From contig NZ_DATGNU010000036.1 of NCBI RefSeq assembly GCF_035306585.1, positions 1-5,722 of the forward strand: a stretch of 5,722 nt of DNA, given 5' to 3'. The notes beneath the pieces were generated by a model. The model did no database searches, had not been told where the DNA came from, and saw only the letters and a program-made list of their open reading frames with translations. Position numbers and translations under genes: made by a program. Shown piece after piece: positions 1 to 5,394 of the stretch; position 1 is the stretch's first letter, and each line of letters begins with the position of its first letter. This stretch comes from Galbibacter sp035306585 (GTDB taxonomy: Bacteria > Bacteroidota > Bacteroidia > Flavobacteriales > Flavobacteriaceae).

Positions 1-584
1 TCTCAAAAGCATATCCCAATGGAATATCAGTTTTGGATGTAGGCTGCGGTGCGGGGAATTTTAGCGTAAAACTTGCCCAGAAAGTTAAAGATGTCCAATA
101 CACCTTATTGGATTTAAGTAAACCCATGCTGGAGAGAGCAACACAGCGGGTAAGTAATTTAACGAGTCAGAAAGTAAGAGCGATTAAGGGTGATTTTAGA
201 ACACAAGCTTTTGAAGGGGAAGAATTTGATGTTATCATCGCCACTTCCGTTCTACATCATCTGCGAGATGATAAGGACTGGGAAGCTGCTTTTGAAAAGC
301 TTTATAATCTTTTAAAACCTGGGGGAAGTATTTGGATTTTCGATTTAGTCCAACAGCATACAGCGTCTTTGCAGCAATATATTTATACAGATTTATATGG
401 TGCATACCTCACTCAACTAGAGAATAAGGAGTACCGCGACAAGGTCTTTGCCTATATTGAAAAAGAAGATAGTCCAAGAAGTCTTATGTATCAGCTAGAA
501 TTATTAAAGAAGGTTGGCTTTAACCAAGTGGATGTACTACATAAGAATTTGTGTTTTGCATCCTTTGTAGGGTTTAAAAAATAA
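1..584 (+). CDS. Class I SAM-dependent methyltransferase, 5'-truncated by window edge
   Basis: The reading frame is already open at base 3 and runs 193 codons to a TAA at 582-584, so the true start lies upstream. A TTG at 33 falls inside motif I and is not a believable start. SAM-binding motif I (VLDVGCGAGNF, bases 30-62) is followed by the acidic end of strand 2 (LLDLS), a post-motif GDF, the strand-4 segment FDVIIATSVLHHL and the LKPGG turn before strand 5. This is the standard order of a Rossmann-fold methyltransferase. The C-terminal half, which would choose the substrate, has no motif I can tie to a specific reaction. About 40-60 N-terminal residues are probably missing compared with similar small-molecule or tRNA-modifying methyltransferases. 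The enzyme is presumably cytoplasmic, and its substrate is unknown. It converges with the membrane-protein gene at 621-1124, and I see no clear hairpin terminator in the 36-bp gap. Confidence 0.9.
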   Translation, partial: SKAYPNGISVLDVGCGAGNFSVKLAQKVKDVQYTLLDLSKPMLERATQRVSNLTSQKVRAIKGDFRTQAFEGEEFDVIIATSVLHHLRDDKDWEAAFEKLYNLLKPGGSIWIFDLVQQHTASLQQYIYTDLYGAYLTQLENKEYRDKVFAYIEKEDSPRSLMYQLELLKKVGFNQVDVLHKNLCFASFVGFKK

Positions 585-620
585 CCGACTCTTACCCTAA
601 TAACTACCCCTGGTACAATA

Positions 621-1124
621 CTAATGTGCTCTTTTCTTAGATTTTACATTGTTGTGTTTGGATAAGGTGTGTTTACTTCCTTCGATGGTATTCCAACTGT
701 CTTTAAATAATTGCATAAAAGCCAGTGTCAATACCACCGTAGTTGCCAGTCCCATGAGAAAGATTGTCAAGAGTAACATTCCGTTGCCAGCAAACCAATC
801 AAACTCCCATTTGGTCATAAATTCATGGGTGAAATTCGGATTGAGCTCTGTGATGTAGAGGGTTGAAAACAAGGTGAAAATGATCGTTGCAGTAAATCCA
901 GTAACGATTCCTGTAGCAAAACCGAATTGATACCTGAAGGTCTCTTTTTCAATCCTTTTTAAGCGCTGTATCGCTAGATAGATTCCAGATCCCGTGATCA
1001 GGATATTGGCTACGCTAAAAGCGGCATGTTTATGCAATCCCACTAGGGCAAGTAGGAGAAAATATATAATTAAGACTACTCCAGTTATCATTCCGTATTT
1101 AAGAGCTGTTTTTTGAACCTCCAT
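621..1124 (-). CDS. Four-helix membrane protein, DUF4199-like
   Basis: This is a 167-residue protein with four hydrophobic segments at about residues 11-30, 34-55, 67-91 and 113-140, and a basic, Lys/His-rich C-terminal tail (about 143-167). A long first hairpin, a charged RLKRIEKE loop, a glycine-rich third helix (FGFATGIVTGF) and a fourth helix followed by a charged tail resemble DUF4199, a Bacteroidota inner-membrane family of unknown function. That assignment comes from pattern memory, not a search. The ATG at 1122-1124 is preceded by an AT-rich leader without a clear ribosome site, as is usual in this phylum. The gene stands alone, convergent with the methyltransferase, and 514 non-coding bases lie behind its start. 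No catalytic motif is visible. Coding status is well supported by length and helix pattern, but the function is unknown. Confidence 0.8.
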   Translation of the reverse strand: MEVQKTALKYGMITGVVLIIYFLLLALVGLHKHAAFSVANILITGSGIYLAIQRLKRIEKETFRYQFGFATGIVTGFTATIIFTLFSTLYITELNPNFTHEFMTKWEFDWFAGNGMLLLTIFLMGLATTVVLTLAFMQLFKDSWNTIEGSKHTLSKHNNVKSKKRAH

Positions 1125-1638
1125 CTGTGTTATTTAATTAATAATCCTTCCTTACAAGTTAAGGTATTTTTCTAAATAGGTGTGTTCATTTAGACATAAT
1201 CTTTGCTCCAATTAGTATATGCTCTTTCAATTTTGGTATGTATAAATACATTTTAAGGCTCTTTTGATGATATATAACCTTTGTTTTAGCAACGATTTTG
1301 CTTACTTCTTACATTGTGATAATTTGGTAATGGTATCTATTAATGTTACCTCTAAATCTAAGTTAAACGCTTGTATTCTTTGGTGGTTTATCCTTTAATC
1401 CCTTGTACTTATTCGTATTCATTAATAATGGATTATGTATGATGTAACCTAAAAGTACCTAATATGTATCCCTAATGTAGCCTAAAAACTTAACAGTTAT
1501 TTAACCTTTTTGATATCTTGTACAGCGAAATCGATTAAGTACTATGGCTGGATAAACGGCTTAAAAATGTAAACTAACAATAACGAGTGCTTTATCGAAT
1601 TTAAGTGGACTATAGAACATAAACTATCTAATTTAATT
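1125..1638. other. 514-bp AT-rich intergenic region between divergent genes
   Basis: This region separates the start of the minus-strand DUF4199-like gene from the start of the plus-strand SusC remnant. No reading frame with protein-like composition was found on either strand, and I see no tRNA or rRNA signature. The part at 1435-1487 carries repeated ATGTA-type units (listed separately). Close variants of the Bacteroidota -7 box (TAnnTTTG) occur, such as TATCTTG near 1513 on the plus strand and TAACTTG near 1160 on the minus strand. None is exact or paired with a clear -33 element, so I do not call promoters here. The region probably holds both divergent promoters and the former control region of the receptor gene. 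Confidence 0.6.
1435..1487 (+). repeat. Cluster of imperfect ATGTA(N)CC direct repeats, possible regulator-binding site
   Basis: ATGTA occurs at 1435, 1442, 1464 and 1475. Three copies continue as related words: ATGTAACCTAAAA at 1442, ATGTATCCCTAA at 1464 and ATGTAGCCTAAAA at 1475. The outer two match at 12 of 13 bases. Their starts are 22 and 11 bases apart, close to two turns and one turn of DNA, so the copies would lie on the same face of the helix. The cluster sits about 150-200 bp before the start codon of the SusC remnant, where SusC-type operons commonly carry activator sites. Direct repeats are typical of AraC-like binding domains such as those on hybrid two-component regulators. A regulatory role is inferred; the repetition and spacing are seen. 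Confidence 0.45.
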
Positions 1639-1821
1639 ATGAGAAACGTAATTCTTTTTTGTTGCATTTTCTTCACTGCACTAATGGTTTCTGGACAGCA
1701 GAGTTCCATTACCACCAGCGGGGTTGTTTTAGATGCAGAAACTGGGACACCGATTCCTGGTGTAAACGTGATTGAGAAAGGGACGACCAATGGGATTGTC
1801 ATCCTATCCATCGAATTTTAG
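1639..1821 (+). pseudogene. SusC-like TonB-dependent receptor remnant (internally deleted or truncated)
   Basis: The 60-codon frame begins like a normal SusC-family receptor. It has a signal peptide (residues 1-19, hydrophobic core ILFCCIFFTALMV, probable cleavage near SGQ) and then the first strands of the carboxypeptidase-regulatory-like domain (GVVLDAETGTPIPGVNVIEKGTTNG, about residues 28-52, quoted here as GVVLD...TPIPGVNV...GTTNG). In intact receptors this continues into a DFDGNF-like stretch, a TonB plug and a barrel, about 1000 residues in all. Here it ends after IVILSIEF and a TAG stop. The tail has a C-terminal Phe with hydrophobics at -3, -5 and -7, as in the last strand of outer-membrane barrels. 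This suggests that the N-terminus was joined to the receptor's own end by an internal deletion. No plug, barrel or SusD partner follows. If translated, it would be a short exported peptide with no transport function. Confidence 0.75.
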
Positions 1822-2196
1822 CTTTCATCAGCAAAAGACCATAGCTAAAAAAGTGTAGCTCGCTAAGGACAATGGCTTTTGAAGTATAATAAAGAGAAAC
1901 ATCACTACAGATGTACCTTGTATAAGTGATAAGTTACTCACAAAAAAATTATAGCGGTGTAAACTAAGCCGTAAAGTGATAAAAAATCACACACAGTATT
2001 CAAGGAATAAATTAGCTGTATGTATTCAGTTGATTTAGGTTGGTTGGGAAACTTCCCGCTGAGATTTTTCAGCGGGGAGTTTGCATAACTAAAAGTAGAA
2101 GTACTCGCATGATAAAGCTTCAAAATAAAAATTGAAAGGGGGTATTTATAAATTCCTATTTCATTTAAAATTAAAAACTACTAACTCCATTACAAT
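1822..2196. other. 375-bp non-coding segment between the receptor remnant and the sulfatase
   Basis: No convincing gene is present. The longest frame (61 codons, minus strand, 1938-2123) reads straight through the stem-loop at 2049-2082 and shows no domain. Other visible structure is a small hairpin with arms GTGAT/ATCAC around 1977-1991 and a weak pair of inverted words, AGCTTTCATCAGC at 1820-1832 and GCATGATAAAGCT at 2107-2119. Bases 2120-2196 are very A/T-rich and form the leader of the sulfatase gene. I find no exact TAnnTTTG box there, so the sulfatase promoter is not located. The segment may be debris from the deletion that destroyed the receptor, or a small non-coding mobile element. 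Confidence 0.5.
2049..2082 (+). terminator. Strong 14-bp stem-loop, possible bidirectional terminator or element core
   Basis: The arms 2049-2062 (AAACTTCCCGCTGA) and 2069-2082 (TCAGCGGGGAGTTT) pair along all 14 positions, with one G-T wobble and a six-base loop (GATTTT). This is the most G/C-rich structure in an AT-rich spacer. It ends in TTT but no longer U-tract follows, so factor-independent termination is only moderately likely. It lies between the receptor remnant and the sulfatase and could isolate the sulfatase from upstream transcription. It could also be the core of a dispersed palindromic repeat. Confidence 0.4.
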
Positions 2197-3864
2197 ATGA
2201 ATTTTATAAAATGCAATTTATTTTTCTTTTTTCTCTTGACCGTCTGCTCGAGTTGTTCGGAGAAAAAAGAACTTCAATTAAAATCCAAACCAAATATCGT
2301 TTTTATTATGTCCGATGACCACGGATACCAGGCTATTAGCGCCTATAATGATCAATTAATCCAAACGCCAAATATAGATCGAATCGCCGAAGAAGGGATG
2401 TTGTTTACCAATGCCTCGGTAACCAATTCCATATGTGCGCCATCTAGAGCGGTGATTTTAACTGGAAAGCACAGTCATATGAATGGTAAAATTGATAATA
2501 TTAGTGTCTTTGATACCACTAATGTAACCTTTCCACAACTGCTTCAAAAAGCAGGTTATCAAACCGCTATGTTTGGAAAATTACATTTTGGAAACAATCC
2601 AAAAGGTTTTGATGAATTTAAGATTTTACCAGGACAAGGGAGTTATTACAACCCTGATTTTATAACCAATAAAGGAGACACCACTATAGTGGGGTACGTC
2701 ACGGATATTATTACTGACCTGACCATTGATTGGTTGGATCACCGGCGTGATCCAGAGAAGCCTTTCTTACTGATGTATTTACATAAAGCGCCTCACCGTG
2801 CGTGGTTACCTGCACAAAGGCATTTACAAGAGTATGCTGGGAAAACGTTTCCATTACCAAAGACTCTTTTTGATGATTATAAAAGAAATTTAACAGGGGA
2901 GAACTCCATCTCAGGTGACCTAAAGGGAGATGTGAATTTAAACCCCTATAGTACGGCGGCACGTCAGGCAGAAATGGGAATTAAAAAGCACATGACTCTG
3001 GGATATGACAATAAGATTTATAAGGAAACCTTGGAGGATTTAGGAATTCAGGAGCCTTATATGGATATCGACCCAACCAGTCGTATGAATGCCGAACAAA
3101 AAAATGCCTGGAAGCAGACCTACGATCCCATTAACAGTGCTTTTAAAGAGGCATATCCATCCATGGATGATTCGACTTTAACGCTATGGAAGTACCAACG
3201 GTATTTGCAGGACTATTTAGGAACCATAGCCTCAGTGGATGAAAATGTTGGAAGACTACTAGATTATTTGGATAACAATCAACTTAGTGAAAATACCATA
3301 GTAATCTATACCTCAGATCAAGGCTTTTATTTAGGTGAGCACGGATGGTTTGATAAACGGTTTATGTATGAGGAATCTTTTAAAACACCGTTGTTAATAA
3401 AATGGCCTCATAAGATTACCCCTGGAATTTCAGAAGATGAAATGGTTCAAAACCTTGATTTTGCTCAGACCTTTTTAGAGATAGCTGGTGTGGAGGCTCC
3501 TGAGGATATGCAAGGTAAAAGTCTTGTTCCCATTCTAACGGGAGACGATGAGCAGTGGGACAGGGATGCTGTTTATTATCATTATTATGAGTATCCTGGG
3601 GAGCATAATGTAAGAAGGCACTATGGGGTGGTCACCAAGGAGTATAAACTAATACATTTCTATTACGATATTGATCAGTGGGAACTCTACGATCGAATCA
3701 ATGATCCAAATGAGCTTCACAATCTGTATCATGATCCCAAATATGCTGATGTGGTAGAAATGATGACTGCGAAATTAAAAGAAGTACGAGCCAAGTATAA
3801 GGATTCTCCTGAAAATGATCAACGATTTATTGATTCGTACAATGATATAATTGGCGCTAACTAA
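2197..3864 (+). CDS. Lipoprotein S1-family sulfatase (formylglycine type)
   Basis: This is a complete 555-residue arylsulfatase-superfamily enzyme that hydrolyses sulfate esters, here probably on a glycan. The N-terminus is a lipoprotein signal with a hydrophobic run (F9-V16) and acceptor cysteine C20 (or C17), followed by charged SEKKE. This suggests an outer-membrane-anchored protein. Metal ligands D40 and D41 lie in MSDDHG. The CAPSR site has C80, to be converted to formylglycine, and R84, followed by LTGKHSH. Other active-site elements are GKLHFG (K128, H130), HKAPHR (H200) and SDQGFYLGEHGWFDK (D374, Q375, H382, K387). The last 110 or so residues (KLIHFYYDIDQWELYD) form the DUF4976-like subdomain. 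The DDHGYQAISAY and LPGQGSYYNPDF signatures recall the SulfAtlas S1_11 group, which includes N-acetylglucosamine-6-sulfatases, but substrate is not proven. A cysteine-type site needs a maturation enzyme encoded elsewhere. The gene appears monocistronic. Confidence 0.95.
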   Translation: MNFIKCNLFFFFLLTVCSSCSEKKELQLKSKPNIVFIMSDDHGYQAISAYNDQLIQTPNIDRIAEEGMLFTNASVTNSICAPSRAVILTGKHSHMNGKIDNISVFDTTNVTFPQLLQKAGYQTAMFGKLHFGNNPKGFDEFKILPGQGSYYNPDFITNKGDTTIVGYVTDIITDLTIDWLDHRRDPEKPFLLMYLHKAPHRAWLPAQRHLQEYAGKTFPLPKTLFDDYKRNLTGENSISGDLKGDVNLNPYSTAARQAEMGIKKHMTLGYDNKIYKETLEDLGIQEPYMDIDPTSRMNAEQKNAWKQTYDPINSAFKEAYPSMDDSTLTLWKYQRYLQDYLGTIASVDENVGRLLDYLDNNQLSENTIVIYTSDQGFYLGEHGWFDKRFMYEESFKTPLLIKWPHKITPGISEDEMVQNLDFAQTFLEIAGVEAPEDMQGKSLVPILTGDDEQWDRDAVYYHYYEYPGEHNVRRHYGVVTKEYKLIHFYYDIDQWELYDRINDPNELHNLYHDPKYADVVEMMTAKLKEVRAKYKDSPENDQRFIDSYNDIIGAN

Positions 3865-3880
3865 TTATATTAAGCATGGT

Positions 3881-3931
3881 CTTTTTTGGATCTGAAGGTG
3901 GAAGATCCAAATTAAGATGTATCCAAAAAAG
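3881..3931. repeat. Inverted repeats forming alternative hairpins after the sulfatase
   Basis: Arm 3881-3891 (CTTTTTTGGAT) is perfectly complementary to 3921-3931 (ATCCAAAAAAG). A second perfect pairing, 3885-3893 with 3903-3911 (TTTGGATCT with AGATCCAAA), uses the same first arm. The two structures exclude each other. The first also competes with the terminator stem that starts at 3925. The segment lies 17 bases beyond the sulfatase stop. Read from the minus strand it follows the lrgB stop and the terminator, so it may be a second-line terminator for lrgAB. Confidence 0.55.
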
Positions 3932-3971
3932 GAATCAGCCTTATTAAAACAGGTTAGATTCCTTTTTTTTT
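3925..3971. terminator. Bidirectional intrinsic terminator between sulfatase and lrgB
   Basis: A 12-bp perfect stem is formed by 3925-3936 (AAAAAAGGAATC) and 3957-3968 (GATTCCTTTTTT). A nine-base T run (3963-3971) lies on the plus strand, and an A run leads the left arm, which becomes a T run on the minus strand. The 20-base loop can pair further (AGCCT with AGGTT). It sits in the gap between two convergent genes, 60 bases after the sulfatase stop and 8 bases from the lrgB stop, so it can end transcripts from both sides. Confidence 0.85.
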
Positions 3972-3978
3972 GTTGACC

Positions 3979-4674
3979 TTATGTGAGGACCCATTGTAGA
4001 ATGTAGGGGGCGAGTAAGGCTGTTAATAGCCCGTTAAAGCACATCGCTAATCCACTATAAACCCCTGCAGATGTACTGATCTCAAAGGCACGAGCGGTTC
4101 CGATTCCATGGGCACTAGTTCCTAGAGCAGTCCCAATCGCTAATGGGTTGGTGATACCCAATTTTCGTAGAAAAGGGGCTCCGATGGCATTGCCAAGAAT
4201 ACCGGTTATTATCACAATCCCAGCGGTGATCTCTGGAAGGCCTTCGGTGACTTTAGTTATCTCAATAGCAATAGGAGTAGTGACAGATTTGGCAATTAAA
4301 GATTTTGCAAGAATCTCAGGTGAGTTCCAAAGGTATAAACTCCCCAGTACAGCGAGCATTCCCAATAGTCCCCCTAAGATGACAGAAATCATAAAGGGTT
4401 TTATATCTTGTTTTATTTGCTGAAGTTTTTCAAATAAAAACACTCCCAAGGAAACCACAGAAGGACCTAGAAAAAAGCTGATGTATTTTCCGCCTATATT
4501 GTACTGCTTGAAATCAATTTCTAAGGCCAGGAGCACCAGAATAATCATTACAACCGACACGAGTATGCGGTTAAAGAGAATGTAATTAAACCTTCGTTTT
4601 AATAATCCAGAGAGATAATAAGCTAGGAGCGTTAGTGTTACTCCAAAGATGGGTTGTTCAAAGAATACCTTCAT
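3979..4674 (-). CDS. lrgB: LrgB/CidB-family membrane protein
   Basis: This is a 231-residue polytopic protein of normal LrgB length. Conserved blocks appear in family order: FFLGPSVVSLG (67-77), SLIAKSVTTPIAIEI (125-139), TAGIVIITGILGNAIG (150-165), FLRKLGI (168-174) and TALGTSAHGIGTARA (182-196). Hydrophobic segments cover most of the chain, with a short loop at about 82-93. The family acts with LrgA in the cytoplasmic membrane. It was first described as an antiholin-like regulator of murein hydrolases in staphylococci. Related pairs transport pyruvate (Bacillus PftAB) or glycolate/glycerate (plant PLGG1), so small carboxylate export or import is a reasonable expectation. The start ATG overlaps the lrgA stop by one base (TAATG at 4672-4676, read on the minus strand), implying translational coupling. 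The gene ends just before the shared terminator at 3925-3971. Confidence 0.93.
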   Translation of the reverse strand: MKVFFEQPIFGVTLTLLAYYLSGLLKRRFNYILFNRILVSVVMIILVLLALEIDFKQYNIGGKYISFFLGPSVVSLGVFLFEKLQQIKQDIKPFMISVILGGLLGMLAVLGSLYLWNSPEILAKSLIAKSVTTPIAIEITKVTEGLPEITAGIVIITGILGNAIGAPFLRKLGITNPLAIGTALGTSAHGIGTARAFEISTSAGVYSGLAMCFNGLLTALLAPYILQWVLT

Positions 4675-5006
4675 TACTTACGTAATAACTGAAACAATAA
4701 TCCTGTGAGATACAAGCATAATAAGGTGCTAAAAATTACTGCCACAGAAATTGGAATCCAATACTGGCTTAGGATATCGGCATATACCATTAAACCAACA
4801 CCGTAGGGAATGAAAAACACCACTAAATATTTGATTAGAAAATCGGAGGCCGGCTTTACGTCCTCTAATTGGATCACCTTAAGATTGAGGGCTAGGAAAA
4901 TTAGCCCCATTCCCAGTATGTTCCCTGCAATGGGTAACTGGAAGAAAAACTGTAACGATTCACCTAGTAGTAAAAAAAGGAAAATCAGTAATAGGGATTT
5001 TATCAT
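4674..5006 (-). CDS. lrgA: LrgA/CidA-family membrane protein
   Basis: This 110-residue protein has four predicted membrane helices (about residues 3-21, 26-42, 56-76 and 82-107), the usual size and shape of CidA/LrgA. Family signatures are LPIAGNILGMGLIF (24-37), with the conserved P-x-x-G-N-x-x-G-M core, an acidic D55 in the central loop region, and FFIPYGVGLM (64-73). It is the small holin-like partner of LrgB, which directly follows and starts inside its stop codon, so the two form an operon. The ATG at 5004-5006 has no evident Shine-Dalgarno sequence. A promoter-like TATATTTG box lies about 48 bases upstream on the same strand (5061-5054). The pair's usual LytSR-type regulator is not seen in this window. 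Role in lysis control versus carboxylate transport cannot be decided from sequence. Confidence 0.9.
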   Translation of the reverse strand: MIKSLLLIFLFLLLGESLQFFFQLPIAGNILGMGLIFLALNLKVIQLEDVKPASDFLIKYLVVFFIPYGVGLMVYADILSQYWIPISVAVIFSTLLCLYLTGLLFQLLRK

Positions 5007-5053
5007 GTCTCGGCGTTCTATTTTTGTATAATGTTTAGTTCCGTTGGTAGGAT

Positions 5054-5061
5054 CAAATATA
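5054..5061 (-). promoter_or_regulatory. Putative -7 box (TATATTTG) for lrgAB
   Basis: On the minus strand this word is an exact match to the Bacteroidota -7 consensus TAnnTTTG. It ends 48 bases before the lrgA ATG and would give a leader of about 40 bases. The expected TTG at -33 is not clear (a weak TATGGG is present at the right distance), so the call rests on one element. Confidence 0.4.
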
Positions 5062-5247
5062 CCGATTTTCTATCGAGCGACCCATAAAAGTGTTAGGGGA
5101 ATGTTCTTACTATGGAAGGCGAAAATAGCCCCTGTAATAGTTTATTTATACCGTAGGATACCTAATTTCTTCGCATCTTTGATTCCATATGTTATAAAGC
5201 GATATGGATATGTAACAAAATGTCATCACCACTGTTTTAATATCCGA

Positions 5248-5274
5248 TATATTTGTTGGGGATCCGTAGATTTG
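5248..5274 (+). promoter_or_regulatory. Two putative -7 boxes (TATATTTG, TAGATTTG) for the GH43 gene
   Basis: Exact TAnnTTTG words occur at 5248-5255 and 5267-5274, both pointing at the GH43 gene, 139 and 120 bases before its ATG. Neither has a convincing TTG at the -33 spacing. The second continues as TAGATTTGATC, a near mirror of the lrgA-side box (TATATTTGATC on the other strand). Either could drive the gene with a leader of more than 100 bases. Confidence 0.3.
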
Positions 5275-5394
5275 ATCGGTGTCGGGTCCAACTTGTATGT
5301 TCTATTGATCCCAATCTCCATATTCTTTCTTAAATGGTAAGGTAACCAGCTTGAACATATGGCTATTAACAATAAATACTAAATTTTATTAATA

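Larger units (their letters stand above)
5007..5394. other. 388-bp divergent intergenic region between lrgA and the GH43 gene
   Basis: The region lies between two genes pointing away from each other. A 98-codon frame on the plus strand (5044-5340) is open. I judge it non-coding because its arginines use AGG, CGA and CGT codons unlike the neighbours, its translation matches no domain I recognise, and it overlaps promoter-like boxes. Three exact TAnnTTTG words occur: 5061-5054 (minus), 5248-5255 (plus) and 5267-5274 (plus). No tRNA or terminator is visible. Confidence 0.55.

Noticed and set aside
33..35. TTG as the methyltransferase start
   Set aside because: It encodes the Leu of motif I, and the frame stays open to base 3 with a sensible sequence, so the gene simply begins outside the window.
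649..858. 69-codon plus-strand frame opposite the DUF4199-like gene
   Set aside because: The minus-strand frame is longer and has a coherent four-helix pattern; the plus frame is its shadow.
1326..1350. GGTAA...TTACC inverted repeat as a hairpin
   Set aside because: Only five pairs with a 15-base loop in AT-rich sequence; expected by chance.
1542..1811. 89-codon minus-strand frame
   Set aside because: It is antisense to the clearly recognisable SusC N-terminus, and its translation looks like the shadow of that frame.
1938..2123. 61-codon minus-strand frame
   Set aside because: It translates straight through the 14-bp stem-loop, shows no domain and lies in sequence that otherwise looks non-coding.
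2711..2962. 83-codon minus-strand frame inside the sulfatase
   Set aside because: It lies wholly antisense to a complete, motif-rich sulfatase.
4148..4423. 91-codon plus-strand frame opposite lrgB (a similar one lies opposite lrgA at 4810-5031)
   Set aside because: Both are antisense shadows of the well-supported LrgA/LrgB genes.
5044..5340. 98-codon open frame on the plus strand in the lrgA/GH43 spacer
   Set aside because: Codon use is unlike the neighbouring genes (AGG, CGA and CGT arginines), no domain or signal is recognisable, and it overlaps promoter-like boxes on both strands. It is probably a chance frame, though a decayed gene cannot be excluded.
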